The notes: generated by a model not told the origin, from the sequence alone. A DNA stretch of 64,000 nucleotides from Kutzneria buriramensis (GCF_003387475.1 NZ_QUNO01000001.1:1-64000); one strand, 5' to 3'. Positions 48,925 to 59,216 are shown, numbered from the stretch's first letter. A program made the numbers and translations.

Positions 48925-50052
48925 TCACGAACGATCCTCCCGGTGACCCCGGCGGTAGACGTCCACCACCCGCAGATCCTGGTTCAGCACGACGAAATCG
49001 GCCAGCAGCCCGACCGCCACCGCGCCGACCTCGTCGGCCAGACCCAGCAGCTGCGCGGGCCGGCCGGCGGTCGCGGCGACCGCCTCCGCCATCGACAACC
49101 CGCACTGCTGCACGAAGTTCCGGAACGCCTGGTCCATCGTCAGCGTGCTGCCGGCCAGCGAACCGCCGGCCAGCGTGGGCACGCCGTCCTGCACGGTGAC
49201 CTCCAGCCCGCCGAGGTCGTAGACGCCGTCGCCCATGCCGGCCGCCGCCATGGCGTCGGTGATGAGCAGCGTCCGCGACGGGCCCGCGTGGTGCGCGGCC
49301 AGCCGCACGGCCGTCGGGTGCAGGTGCACGAGGTCGCAGATCAGTTCCACGCTGACGCGTTCGTCGTCCAGCAGCGCCCCGACCGGCCCGGGCTCACGGT
49401 GGTGCAGCGGGCGCATGCCGTTGAACAGGTGCGTGGCGACCGAGGCGCCGGCGTCCACCGCGGGCAGCACCTGCGCCTCGGCGGCGTCGGTGTGTCCGAT
49501 GGCGACGAGAACTCCGTTGTCCACCAACAGTTTCGTCGCCGCGACCGCGCCCTCCAGCTCCGGCGCGATGGTGATCATCTTGATGGTGTCGCCGCCGGCG
49601 GCCAGCAGCGTGCGCACGGAGTCGAGGTCCGGTGGCCGCAGCACCCGGGGGTCGTGCGCCCCGCAGCGCGCCGCCGACAGGTACGGGCCCTCCAGGTGGA
49701 TGCCGGCGATATCGCCGCCTCGGACCAGCTCCGACAGCTCCCGGATCTGTCGGGCCAGCTCGGGGATCGGCCGTGACACCAGGCTCGCCATCGTGGTGGT
49801 GGTGCCGTGCCGGCGGTGCGCGGCGATCGCCAGCGCCGGGTCGTGGCCGGTGAACGCCCGGCCCCCGCCGCCATGGCAGTGCACGTCGACGAAGCCCGGC
49901 ACCAGCCAGTTCCCGGCCAGGTCGACCAGGGCGTCCGGTCGTGGACCGGCGCCGACGGCGTCGATGCGGCCGCCCGTCACGGACACCCAGCCGGGGTCCA
50001 GCACGCCGTCGGGAGTCAGCACCCGACCGCCGGCAAGCACCAGATCAGCCAC
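48925..50052 (-). CDS. nagA: N-acetylglucosamine-6-phosphate deacetylase
   Basis: A 375-residue amidohydrolase removing acetate from GlcNAc-6-phosphate. Metal-site motif DVHCHGGGG, EGPYLS, GHTDAA, HLFNGMRPLHHREPG and catalytic Asp in ITDAMAAAGMGDG are all present. GTG 50052 matches the family start. Third gene of SIS-ROK-nagA, with a 100-nt gap before it. Confidence 0.95.
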   Translation of the reverse strand: MADLVLAGGRVLTPDGVLDPGWVSVTGGRIDAVGAGPRPDALVDLAGNWLVPGFVDVHCHGGGGRAFTGHDPALAIAAHRRHGTTTTMASLVSRPIPELARQIRELSELVRGGDIAGIHLEGPYLSAARCGAHDPRVLRPPDLDSVRTLLAAGGDTIKMITIAPELEGAVAATKLLVDNGVLVAIGHTDAAEAQVLPAVDAGASVATHLFNGMRPLHHREPGPVGALLDDERVSVELICDLVHLHPTAVRLAAHHAGPSRTLLITDAMAAAGMGDGVYDLGGLEVTVQDGVPTLAGGSLAGSTLTMDQAFRNFVQQCGLSMAEAVAATAGRPAQLLGLADEVGAVAVGLLADFVVLNQDLRVVDVYRRGHREDRS

Positions 50053-50152
50053 TACGCCTCCGCTGTGCCTATGCCGCCCGTCCCGGGCGGGGCCGTGGAC
50101 GCCAGGTGGCCGGCCTCTTCGGCTCGGACGGCCATGCCGCTGAACAGACGCG

Positions 50153-51100
50153 TCATGTCCGTCCTTCACCTCCAGAGGCCGGCGCGTCCACGGCGTCGAT
50201 GGCCATTAACGCGGCTCCCAGGCACCCGGCCTCGTCGCCCAGCGCGGCGAGCAGCAGTTCCGGCTGCCGTTGGAACACGATCAGTTCCGCCAGCCGCTTC
50301 CGCAACGGCTCGATGAGCAGATCACCCGCCAGTGCCAACCCGCCGCCCAGCACCACGGCCTCCGGACCGAGCAGCGTGGCGGCGATCAGGATGCCCTTGG
50401 CCAGGGCGTCGACGGCGTCGTGCCACACCGCCACGGCGTCCGGGTCGCCGGCCCGCACGAGGTCCGCGACCACGGCCGCCCGGTCGACCTGCTTGCCCGT
50501 ACGGGCCGAGTAGCGGCGGGCGATCGCCGCCGACGAGGCGACGGTCTCCACGCAGCCGCGCTGGCCGCAGCCGCACGGCTCGCCGTGGCCGACGTCGACG
50601 TGCCCCAGCTCGCCCCCGTGCACGTGGAGGCGGCCGCCGACCATCAGGGCGGCGGCGATGCCGGTGCCGATGGGCATGATGACCACGTCCGTCATGCCCT
50701 GGGCACTGCCCAGGCGGTGCTCGGCCAAACCTCCGGCCCGCACGTCGTGGCCGAAGCTCACCGGCAGGCCGGTCCGTTCGGCCAGCAGCAGCCGGAACGG
50801 GAAGTCCCGCCAGCCCAGGTTGGCCGAGAAGACGCCGATGCCCTGCTCCTCGTCGACCACGCCCGGCACGACCACGCCGACCGCGTCGATCGGGTGGTCC
50901 ACGGCGGCGCTGAGCTCGTCCACCAGCTCGACGATCGCGCCGACCACGGCGTGCGCGGTGGCGGTGCCGTCCTCGCCGCGCGGCGTGCCGCGGCGCCGGC
51001 TCGTCACCACGGACGCCTGGGCGGACGTCCCGGTGACCAATGCGGCCTTCATGTCCGTGCCGCCGACGTCGACGGACACCACGTACCTAGTGCGAGCCAC
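50153..51100 (-). CDS. ROK family sugar kinase (NagK-like)
   Basis: A 315-residue kinase: VDVGGTDMKAAL phosphate-1 motif, zinc-binding CGCGQRGCVE with HGGELGHVDV. ROK kinases phosphorylate glucose, GlcNAc or ManNAc; context with nagA favours GlcNAc. It starts 15 nt after the SIS gene. Confidence 0.9.
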   Translation of the reverse strand: MARTRYVVSVDVGGTDMKAALVTGTSAQASVVTSRRRGTPRGEDGTATAHAVVGAIVELVDELSAAVDHPIDAVGVVVPGVVDEEQGIGVFSANLGWRDFPFRLLLAERTGLPVSFGHDVRAGGLAEHRLGSAQGMTDVVIMPIGTGIAAALMVGGRLHVHGGELGHVDVGHGEPCGCGQRGCVETVASSAAIARRYSARTGKQVDRAAVVADLVRAGDPDAVAVWHDAVDALAKGILIAATLLGPEAVVLGGGLALAGDLLIEPLRKRLAELIVFQRQPELLLAALGDEAGCLGAALMAIDAVDAPASGGEGRT

Positions 51101-51115
51101 GAGCGGAGGTAAGCA

Positions 51116-52024
51116 TCATTGGTCTACACCTCGCAAGACAACGGAGCGGGTCAGATGCCGGGGCTGGTCGGGGTCGAGGCCCTTGCCCAGGGCGATCGCC
51201 ACGGCCAGTCGCTGAACGGTCACGAGTTCGGCCATCGGGTCGCGGTCGCCGGCGCGGAAGATGCCGCCGGTGGCGAGGATCTGCTCGGGCAGCCCCGCCG
51301 GCGCGGTGCCGAACATCCACGCCACCCGGTTCGGGCCGGTGATGCTGATCGGGCCGTGCCGGTACTCCATCGCCGGGTAGGACTCGGTCCACGCGCCGGC
51401 GGCCTCGCGCATCTTCAGGCCCGCCTCCAGCGCGAGCCCGTTCGTCCAGCCGTGCCCGAGGAACGTGAACTGCTCGGCCTCGACGAGCTCGTCCGGCAGC
51501 GGCTCGACGACCGCCAGCTCGGCGTCGGCGATGGCTCGGCCCAGGTCCTCGCCGAGGCTGGCCCGCAGCAGCGCCAGCGCGGTGGTGGCGAACCGGGTCT
51601 GCACCACCGACCGCTCGTCGGCGAAGTCCAGCACCACCAGCTGGTCGGCCGTGCCGACGATCGGCGTCTCGGGGTCGCCGATCAGCGCGAGGGTCGGCGT
51701 CGTGCCGCGCGCCCGGTCCAGCAGGTCCAGCACCTCGGTGGTGGTGCCGGAGCGGGTGATCGCCACGATCCGGTCGTAGCGGCGGTCGAACGGGAACTCG
51801 GAGGCGGCGAACGCGTCGGTCTCGCCCTGGCCGGCGTCCTCCCGTAACCGCGCGTAGGACTGGGCGACGAACCACGACGTGCCACAGCCGATCACCGCGA
51901 CGCGTTCGCCCGGCGCTGGCAGACTGTCGGGTGCGAGCCCGGCCGCCCGCCGCCAGCAGTCCGGTTGCGTGATGATCTCCGTCTCGACGAAGTGCGCGGC
52001 CACAGTCCTCCCTTGGCTGCTCAT
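51116..52024 (-). CDS. SIS domain sugar-phosphate isomerase/deaminase (NagB-II/AgaS type)
   Basis: A 302-residue double-SIS protein: VAVIGCGTSWFVAQSYARLRE, AITRSGTTTEVLDLL, TESYPAMEYRHGPIS (the loop containing the catalytic Glu and His of GlmS-type isomerases). Without a glutaminase domain it should act on glucosamine-6-phosphate or related, filling the NagB role which is not otherwise present. First gene of the nag operon. Confidence 0.85.
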   Translation of the reverse strand: MSSQGRTVAAHFVETEIITQPDCWRRAAGLAPDSLPAPGERVAVIGCGTSWFVAQSYARLREDAGQGETDAFAASEFPFDRRYDRIVAITRSGTTTEVLDLLDRARGTTPTLALIGDPETPIVGTADQLVVLDFADERSVVQTRFATTALALLRASLGEDLGRAIADAELAVVEPLPDELVEAEQFTFLGHGWTNGLALEAGLKMREAAGAWTESYPAMEYRHGPISITGPNRVAWMFGTAPAGLPEQILATGGIFRAGDRDPMAELVTVQRLAVAIALGKGLDPDQPRHLTRSVVLRGVDQ

Positions 52025-52046
52025 TAGTGTCCGTTAAGGAGCATAC

Positions 52047-52064
52047 TTGCGCAGAAACGTGCAA
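52047..52064. promoter_or_regulatory. DeoR operator candidate
   Basis: TTGCGC-AGAAAC-GTGCAA, one mismatch between arms, in the 54-nt spacer between the divergent SIS and DeoR genes. Confidence 0.55.
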
Positions 52065-52078
52065 TGAAGGGGATCGGC

Positions 52079-52843
52079 ATGAACCGGTACGAGCGGCTCA
52101 ACTCGCTGCTGGAGCTGCTCGCCGAGCGCGGTCGGATCGAGGTCGACGACATCGCCGAGGAGCTCGACGTGTCCGCCGCGACCATCCGCCGCGACCTCGA
52201 CCACCTCGCCGAGCAGCAGCTGCTGACCCGGACCCGCGGCGGCGCCGTGGCCCACGCCGTGTCCTACGACCTGCCGCTGCGCTACAAGACCGCCCGGCAC
52301 GCCGACGACAAGCTGCGCATCGCCAAGGCGGCCGCCGCGCTGGTCACCAAGGGATCCGTGGTCGGGCTGAACGGCGGCACCACCGCCACCGAGGTGGCCC
52401 GCGCGCTGGCCGCCCGCACCGACCTGGACCTCACCATCGTCACCAACGCCCTGAACATCGCCAACGAGCTGGCCGTCCGGCAGCAGATCAAGCTGGTGGT
52501 CACCGGCGGCGTGGTGCGGCCGCAGTCGTACGAGCTGATCGGGCCGCTGGCCCGGATGATCCCCGCGGAGCTGACGCTGGACGTCATCTTCCTCGGCGTC
52601 GACCACCTCGACCCCCAGCACGGCGCGACGGCCAGCAACGAGGGCGAGGCGGCCATCAACCGGCTGCTCACCGAGCGCTCCGGGCGGGTGGTGGCCGTGA
52701 CGGACTCGTCCAAGCTGGGCGGGGCCGCGTTCGTGCGGATCTGCGCCGTCGAGGACATCGACGTGCTGATCACCGACGTGCACGCCGACGAGGCCATGGT
52801 CGCGCAGTTCCGCGACCGTGGCCTCGAGGTTCAGCTGGTCTAG
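52079..52843 (+). CDS. DeoR family regulator of amino-sugar genes
   Basis: A 254-residue regulator: helix-turn-helix NRYERLNSLLELLAERGRIEVDDIAEELDVSAATIRRDLDHL and a sugar-phosphate sensor domain (GLNGGTTATEVARAL, VTGGVVRPQSYELIG, VVAVTDSSKLG). It is divergent from SIS-ROK-nagA and probably represses it until a phosphosugar binds. ATG 52079 has AAGGGGA; 52064 is possible. Its stop shares CTAG with the sigma factor gene. Confidence 0.92.
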   Translation: MNRYERLNSLLELLAERGRIEVDDIAEELDVSAATIRRDLDHLAEQQLLTRTRGGAVAHAVSYDLPLRYKTARHADDKLRIAKAAAALVTKGSVVGLNGGTTATEVARALAARTDLDLTIVTNALNIANELAVRQQIKLVVTGGVVRPQSYELIGPLARMIPAELTLDVIFLGVDHLDPQHGATASNEGEAAINRLLTERSGRVVAVTDSSKLGGAAFVRICAVEDIDVLITDVHADEAMVAQFRDRGLEVQLV

Positions 52844-53424
52844 TTGGCCATCGCCTTCTGGAGGGCGTCCAGGGCACGGCTGGCGGTGGACTTGACCGTG
52901 CCCTTGGAGATGCCGGTGGCCTCGGCGATCTCGGCCTCGGACAGGTCCCCGTAGTAGCGCAGGACCAGCACCTCGCGCTGCCGCGGCGGCAGCTTGGCCA
53001 GCGCGTTGACCACGGCCTGGTGCTCGGCCGTCAGCATCGCCAGGCTCTCCGCGGAACGGGCGTTGGCGGTGTGCGGCGGCGTGTAGTCGCGGGCCGTCTT
53101 GCGGCGCCGCAGCACCGACCGGCTGCCGTTGACCACGGCCGTGCGCAGGTAGCCGACCGCGGCCTGGGCGTCCCGCAGGCCACCCCAGTTGCGGTGCAGG
53201 CCGGTGAAGGCCTCCTGCACCACGTCCTCGGCCGTCGCCGGCTCGTCGACCAGCAGGATCGCCAGCCGGACCAGGCGCATCCGGTGCTGGCGGTACAGAT
53301 CCTCCAAGGTCAGCGGGGCAGCCGTGGAGGGCTCGGGGCCGTCCACCGCCCGCAGGTGGGAGAAGGTCCGCTCGACGCTGTTCGACTGCACGTCCACGGC
53401 GGCGAGAATACCCAACAGGTGCAT
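52840..53424 (-). CDS. ECF-type (SigE-like) RNA polymerase sigma factor
   Basis: A protein of about 194 residues with a sigma-2 region (YRQHRMRLVRLAILLVDEPATAEDVVQEAFTGLHR) and sigma-4 region (LAKLPPRQREVLVLRYYGDLSEAEIAEATGISKGTVKSTASRALDAL). It is preceded by about 40 residues with no known domain. No anti-sigma gene is adjacent. The divergent neighbour YciI starts 38 nt away, so promoters overlap. ATG 53424 or a longer start at 53469 that would overlap YciI. Confidence 0.9.
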   Translation of the reverse strand: MHLLGILAAVDVQSNSVERTFSHLRAVDGPEPSTAAPLTLEDLYRQHRMRLVRLAILLVDEPATAEDVVQEAFTGLHRNWGGLRDAQAAVGYLRTAVVNGSRSVLRRRKTARDYTPPHTANARSAESLAMLTAEHQAVVNALAKLPPRQREVLVLRYYGDLSEAEIAEATGISKGTVKSTASRALDALQKAMAN

Positions 53425-53461
53425 TAGGTTGGCCGTCGAACGCTCACTACGGAGGTATGCC

Positions 53462-53743
53462 GTGCCCAAGTTCGCCGTCGAGTACAGCTACATCGAGGAC
53501 GTGCCGCGTCGGCACGCCGTCCGACCGGCGCACCGCGAGTACCTGGGCACGCTGGTCGACACAGGTGCGCTGCTCGCCGCCGGGGCCTGGACCGCCGACG
53601 ACGGCGCGCTGCTGCTGTTCGACGCCGACGACGAGGCGACCGTCCAGGGTTACCTGGACAACGACCCGTACAAGGCGGCCGAGGTGATCTCGGCGACCAA
53701 GATCACGCCGTGGAACGCGGTGCTCGGCACCTGGGTGAGCTGA
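53462..53743 (+). CDS. YciI family protein
   Basis: A 93-residue ferredoxin-like alpha/beta protein (YCII domain): FAVEYSYIEDVPRRHAVRPAHREYL, LVDTGALLAAGAWT, LFDADDEATVQGYLDNDPYKAAEV. The conserved His-Asp pair of the family is seen as the His in PAHREYL and Asp in DNDPY. GTG start after GGAGG. Divergent from a sigma factor, an association seen for YCII-type proteins. Confidence 0.88.
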   Translation: MPKFAVEYSYIEDVPRRHAVRPAHREYLGTLVDTGALLAAGAWTADDGALLLFDADDEATVQGYLDNDPYKAAEVISATKITPWNAVLGTWVS

Positions 53744-53763
53744 GTTAGCCCCGCCAAGTAGCC

Positions 53764-53889
53764 GCGAGGCCGCGCCGGTGCCTGGACCGCAGCCGGATTT
53801 CGCCCGCCGCCACGCGACGCACCCACCGCCTGAACTGATGCGGCGGGCTAAATCCGGCCAGGGAAGGCACCGGTCACGAGCGGCCTCGC
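53764..53889. terminator. Long imperfect inverted repeat between convergent genes
   Basis: Left arm 53764-53810 and right arm 53840-53889 match over most of their length with short interruptions: GCGAGGCCGC, CCGGTGCCT, GCCGGATTT and GCCCGCCGC pair in order. It lies after the YciI gene and overlaps the SDR stop, so a bidirectional terminator is likely. Confidence 0.65.
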
Positions 53890-54803
53890 TCCGCGCGGAA
53901 CGCGCGGCGTTCAGCACTGTCGAAGCCGGCGGCCCCGCCGGGGCCGACCGGCCGGGACGCCTCCGCGCCGCGGGCCTTGACGTCGTCCAGCGCCGCCTGG
54001 TCGGCGTCCTTCGCGCCCATCGCGGCGATCGGCAGCGACAGCTGGTTGACGACGCCGCGGAACAGCTTCAGGCCGCCGACCCAGCCCGGCACGTGGATCG
54101 CCCGGGCCCGGCGGCGGATGCCCAGCACCACGGCCTTGCCCACGTCGGAGACCTGGTAGGTGCGGCCCATCGGGCCGGGCAGCCGGCTGCGCATCTTGCC
54201 GAACACCGGGTGCCGGTCGGCGCTGGTGACCATGTCCGTGGCGATCCATGAGAAGTACGCGGTGCCGACGTCCACGCCGAGATGGCGGACCTCTGCCCGC
54301 AGGCTGTCGGCGAAGGCGTCCACGCCCGCCTTGCTGGCCGCGTAGGCCGCCATGCCGGGGGCGTGCGTGATGGCCGCCAGCGACGACACCACCAGGCAGT
54401 AACCGCGGCTGGCGATGAGGTGCGGCAGGGTGACCCGCACCGTCCGCCACACGCCGAGCAGGTTGATCTCGATGGTCCGCTCGAACGCTGCCGGGTCGAT
54501 GGAACGGACGAAGCCGGTGGCCGCGATGCCGGCGTTGGCCATCACGACGTCGATGCGGCCATAGCGGTCCACCACGCCGGCCACCGCCGCCTCCATGGCC
54601 GCCCAGTCCGTGACGTCGGCCTCCCAGGCGCCGGCCTCCGGCCCGCACTCCTTGGCGGTGGCCTCCAGCTGCTCCCGCTCCAACCCGACCAGCGCGACCT
54701 TCGCCCCCAGCGCCGCCAGGCGCCGGGCCGTCTCGGCCCCGATCCCGCGGGCCGCGCCCGTGATCAGCACCACCTTGCCGGCCAGCGTGTTGTCCGTGCC
54801 CAC
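53874..54803 (-). CDS. Short-chain dehydrogenase/reductase with C-terminal extension
   Basis: A 309-residue SDR: TGAARGIGAE cofactor motif, NAGIAATGF, catalytic Ser (SSLAAITHAPG) and YAASK. The chain is about 50 residues longer than classical SDRs, with a C-terminal region including GLKLFRGVVNQLSLPIAAM. Related proteins act on lipid or steroid substrates in actinomycetes (inference). Lies behind a lipid-gene-like palindrome (54849-54867). Confidence 0.88.
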   Translation of the reverse strand: MGTDNTLAGKVVLITGAARGIGAETARRLAALGAKVALVGLEREQLEATAKECGPEAGAWEADVTDWAAMEAAVAGVVDRYGRIDVVMANAGIAATGFVRSIDPAAFERTIEINLLGVWRTVRVTLPHLIASRGYCLVVSSLAAITHAPGMAAYAASKAGVDAFADSLRAEVRHLGVDVGTAYFSWIATDMVTSADRHPVFGKMRSRLPGPMGRTYQVSDVGKAVVLGIRRRARAIHVPGWVGGLKLFRGVVNQLSLPIAAMGAKDADQAALDDVKARGAEASRPVGPGGAAGFDSAERRAFRAERGRS

Positions 54804-55307
54804 GTGTGCCTCCTCGGATGGCTCCTCCGAGCACGGTAGCCCAACCTACTGCCAGTAAGCTACTGGCGAGTTCAATACGATGACCGGTCCGGATTTCCGA
54901 GAAGTGGGCCTCGACCTCGACATATGTGTCGGCCGGGGTGAACGATGTTTTCCGGCGTGTCGGCCAGGTCGGACGGGACGCGCCAAGGTCCGATCTTCCG
55001 ATCTTCACCGGCATTCGAACATAGCGCTGAAGCAGCCCGCGCTGCCGGGTGTGATCACCCCGATCGGGCCGTCCGACCCGAACTTGGGGTCACCCCTTTG
55101 CGGATCGGCCCTGCGACCGTACGATCACGGAAAGTCAACTGTGAATGACGCGATCGATATCTGAACGAGCTGGGTTGACGGGATTTCGCTGGCTACGGTG
55201 AGAGAGGAAGAGCCTGCCAGGGGTGACGGGCTACCGGACGAAACGACAGGAAACGAACTGTCTCCGCTACTGGGAGGGCGGGGTACGGGGGAGACGAGGG
55301 GCGCAAG
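54804..55307. promoter_or_regulatory. Divergent intergenic region, SDR/MFS
   Basis: About 500 bases without a convincing gene. Near the SDR end, CTGCCAGTAA at 54849-54858 repeats the 10-mer from the FadE5-like operator, and 54851-54867 is an inverted repeat GCCAGTA-AGC-TACTGGC. Apart from these, 54868-55307 shows nothing I recognise. Confidence 0.55.
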
Positions 55308-56543
55308 TTGGAGGGGACCGGGCGCGCTGCCAGGTACCGGGACGTTTTCGCCAACGGCGAGTTCCGGGCCTTGTGGCTGGCCGAGCTCATTTCCACCGCG
55401 GGTGACCAGGTCGCCCGGGTTGCTTTGTCACTTCTTGTGTTCGATCGAACACGCTCCGCTGCCCTGGCCGCGCTGACCTTTGCTTTGACGATGCTGCCCG
55501 CATTGTTCGGGCCATTGCTCGCCGGCCTCGCCGATCGTTATCCGCGACGCACCGTGATGATCTGCGCGGATCTGTGCCGGGCGACGCTGATGGGGATCAT
55601 GGCTATCCCCGGCGTTTCGCTTCCGTCGCTGTTTCTCCTTCTTTTCGCCACTCAACTTCTGGGTTCGCCGTCGAATGCGGCGCGTGGGGCTCTGTTGGCC
55701 GATGTTCTTGCGGGCGACGAGCTCACCGTCGGGCAGAGCCTGCGGGCGGTGGTCGGCCAGATCTCCCAGGTCGCCGGATTCGCCGCCGGCGGCTTCCTGG
55801 TCACGCTGCTCACCCCGTACGGCGCGCTCGCGGTGAACGCCGCGAGCTTCGCCGCCTCCGCCGCGCTGATCTTCGTCGGCGTGCGGACCCGCCCGGCCGC
55901 CGGGTCGGCGGATGGCGAGCAGGTGTCGCTGTGGACCTCGACCCATCGCGGCGCCCGGCTGATCTGGGCGGACAGCCAGCTGCGCACGCTGGCGCTGATG
56001 ATCTGGATGATCGGCCTGCCGGTCGCCGCGGAGGGTCTGGTCGTGCCCTACCTGTCGGCGCTGGCCCACACGCCGACGCCGGATCCGGTCTACGTGGGGT
56101 GGCTGCTCGCGGCCACCCCGGTGGGCGCCATCGTCGGCGCCCTGGTGATCACCCGCATGCCGCCGGAACAACGGCTGCGGTTGATCGGTCCGCTGGCGGC
56201 TCTGTCCGGACTGCCGCTATTCATCTGCGCGCTGGAGCCCAATCTCGTGGTCTCCTGCGTGCTGTTCGCGCTGTCGGGGGTGGCCGCGTCCTACATGGTG
56301 GTCGCGCCGCCCGCATTCATTCAGCGCACGCCCGTCGTCGGCAGGGGGCAGGCGATCGGGTTGATGTCATCGGGAGCGATTGCCGCGCAAGGCATTGCGG
56401 TGGCGCTCGCGGGTGTGCTCGCGGATCGCTTGGGGCCTTCGGCCACCATCGCGATCGCCGGGCTGGCGGCCGTGGTCGCCGGTATCGGGCTGACAGTCGC
56501 TTGGCGACGGAGCCGGTTGCACGAGGTGGGTCATGCTGCCTAG
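55308..56543 (+). CDS. MFS transporter (12 helices)
   Basis: A 411-residue permease of the EntS/MFS_3 group: FANGEFRALWLAELISTAGDQVARVAL in helix 1, LADRYPRRTVM loop, and RGQAIGLMSSGAIAAQGIAVALAGVLADRLG in the second half. Exports small molecules; substrate unknown. TTG start after GAGGGG. Terminator immediately behind. Confidence 0.87.
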   Translation: MEGTGRAARYRDVFANGEFRALWLAELISTAGDQVARVALSLLVFDRTRSAALAALTFALTMLPALFGPLLAGLADRYPRRTVMICADLCRATLMGIMAIPGVSLPSLFLLLFATQLLGSPSNAARGALLADVLAGDELTVGQSLRAVVGQISQVAGFAAGGFLVTLLTPYGALAVNAASFAASAALIFVGVRTRPAAGSADGEQVSLWTSTHRGARLIWADSQLRTLALMIWMIGLPVAAEGLVVPYLSALAHTPTPDPVYVGWLLAATPVGAIVGALVITRMPPEQRLRLIGPLAALSGLPLFICALEPNLVVSCVLFALSGVAASYMVVAPPAFIQRTPVVGRGQAIGLMSSGAIAAQGIAVALAGVLADRLGPSATIAIAGLAAVVAGIGLTVAWRRSRLHEVGHAA

Positions 56544-56569
56544 GCGGGCCGATGGACATCGGCCCGCCT
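56542..56569 (+). terminator. Intrinsic terminator after the MFS gene
   Basis: A 13-bp perfect stem AGGCGGGCCGATG with its complement around GA, overlapping the MFS stop codon. The rest of the 56570-56759 spacer shows nothing recognised. Confidence 0.82.
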
Positions 56570-56759
56570 CGCCACGGCGTAAGAGCTCCTCTAGCTGGGC
56601 TCCCAGCCTCTGGGCGGCGACACCGTCATCAGACGCACCCCCTCCCGAGCAGGCATTGCGCGCTTCGCCGCAGTCAGTGTGCACGCCCACTACGCAGTTT
56701 GCCAGCCATGCAACTAGCGCCGATGCGTATTCGTGTTCCACCGTCCCGAGGGGGTCTCA

Positions 56760-58052
56760 ATGCTCAGCACTCACGTGAGGTCCATGTTCTCCGGATGGCA
56801 GCTGTTCCAGGTGCCACGGCGGGCGGTCGGATACTTGTTGGCGGTTGATGCGCTCGCGCTACTAATCGTATTGATATCCACACTCCAGGTGACGGTCACT
56901 GTTAGTGAAATTGTGACTGCGAGTGTGCTCGCCGGTTGTGGCGTGGCTCATACAGAACTCGCGAGCACTATCGAAAAAGCGCGCCGGGCCGTTGCCGGAC
57001 AGGGGCACGTCGACCTCGCGTCGGTCTGGGTCTTCGCGGGCGTCCTGCTCCTGCCGACCCCGCTGGCGGCCGCGGTCATCGCGGTGATCTACGCGCACTA
57101 TCAGTGGCGCAACCCGTTCGTCGCGTGGCACCGCCGCGTGTTCGGCATCAGCGTCATGATCATTGCCGGCAAGGTCGCCGCGATGCTGCTCGATCTGGTC
57201 GGCGGCGCCGGTCACCTGTTCGGCCCGACCATCGCGCCGCTGACCGTGTTGGTCGTGGTGGCCGCTCTGGTCACGTTCAGTGCGCTGGATGTCGCGATGA
57301 TCGCTATTCGCGTGTTGCTCTACGGCACCCCCGGCGTGACCGTGCGCAAGGGCTTCAGCGATCCCTCCAAGCACATGCTGGAGATTTCGACCCTGTTCTA
57401 CGGAGCATTGCTCGCCTTTGCGCTGTCCTACAGCCCGGCGCTGGTCGTGCTCGCGCTGCCGCCGGTGCTCATGCTGCACCGCTCCGTGCTGCTCAAGCAG
57501 GTCGAGGAGAAGGCGCGCAAGGACAGCAAGACCGGCCTGCTCAACAGCGAGGGTTGGCACGAGCGGGCGAACCGTGAGCGTTCCCGCGCGGTCCGCGCCA
57601 GCGAGACCTTCGGCCTGCTGATGGTCGACCTCGACCACTTCAAGCGGGTCAACGACACCTACGGGCACGTGGCCGGCGACGCGGTGCTCAAGGCGGTGGC
57701 GGACGCCATCTCCAAGGAGGTCCGCGACTACGACGCGGTCGGCCGCTTCGGCGGCGAGGAGTTCGTGGTGCTGCTGCCGGGCATGAGCGACGACGACGGC
57801 GTCGGCGTCGCCGAACGGATCCGACACGCGGTGACGCAGTTGGTGGTGGAGGCCCCGGTCGAGGGCGCGACGACCGTCATCAGGAACCTGTCGGCGTCGA
57901 TCGGGGTGTCGACGTTCCCGGCTGCCGGTGACGACATAGAACCCTTGCTCCTGGCGGCGGATGCGGCCCTCTATCAAGCGAAGAACGGGGGGCGGAACCA
58001 AGTGGTGAGTTCCACGGCCCTGGTCAAACCCGTGCTGGCGGTCGCGGCCTGA
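56760..58052 (+). CDS. Membrane-bound diguanylate cyclase (GGDEF)
   Basis: A 430-residue protein. The N-terminal 240 residues hold about six to seven membrane helices without a recognised sensor domain. Residues 255-415 are a GGDEF domain with RFGGEEF, the metal-site LMVDLDHFKRVNDTYGHVAGD, and RDYD five residues before the GGEEF, an intact inhibitory I-site. It should make cyclic di-GMP, with product feedback. ATG 56760 follows GAGGGGG. No adjacent EAL or HD-GYP gene. Confidence 0.92.
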   Translation: MLSTHVRSMFSGWQLFQVPRRAVGYLLAVDALALLIVLISTLQVTVTVSEIVTASVLAGCGVAHTELASTIEKARRAVAGQGHVDLASVWVFAGVLLLPTPLAAAVIAVIYAHYQWRNPFVAWHRRVFGISVMIIAGKVAAMLLDLVGGAGHLFGPTIAPLTVLVVVAALVTFSALDVAMIAIRVLLYGTPGVTVRKGFSDPSKHMLEISTLFYGALLAFALSYSPALVVLALPPVLMLHRSVLLKQVEEKARKDSKTGLLNSEGWHERANRERSRAVRASETFGLLMVDLDHFKRVNDTYGHVAGDAVLKAVADAISKEVRDYDAVGRFGGEEFVVLLPGMSDDDGVGVAERIRHAVTQLVVEAPVEGATTVIRNLSASIGVSTFPAAGDDIEPLLLAADAALYQAKNGGRNQVVSSTALVKPVLAVAA

Positions 58053-58184
58053 ACCTGGCCATGTCGCTCCGTCGGCGTTGACTGTATCGTTCCAGCGTGC
58101 GGGCGCGCGCGGGCGCTTCGCCGCCGCCGCGTCCCTCGTAGGATGGTGCGCGGACAACGTCGAAATCCCGAGGAGTGACGACCG

Positions 58185-59216
<1,032 letters not shown>

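Noticed and set aside
54880-55164. Possible small gene (94 codons) in the SDR-MFS spacer
   Set aside because: No ribosome-binding site, no recognisable motif and mixed amino-acid composition.
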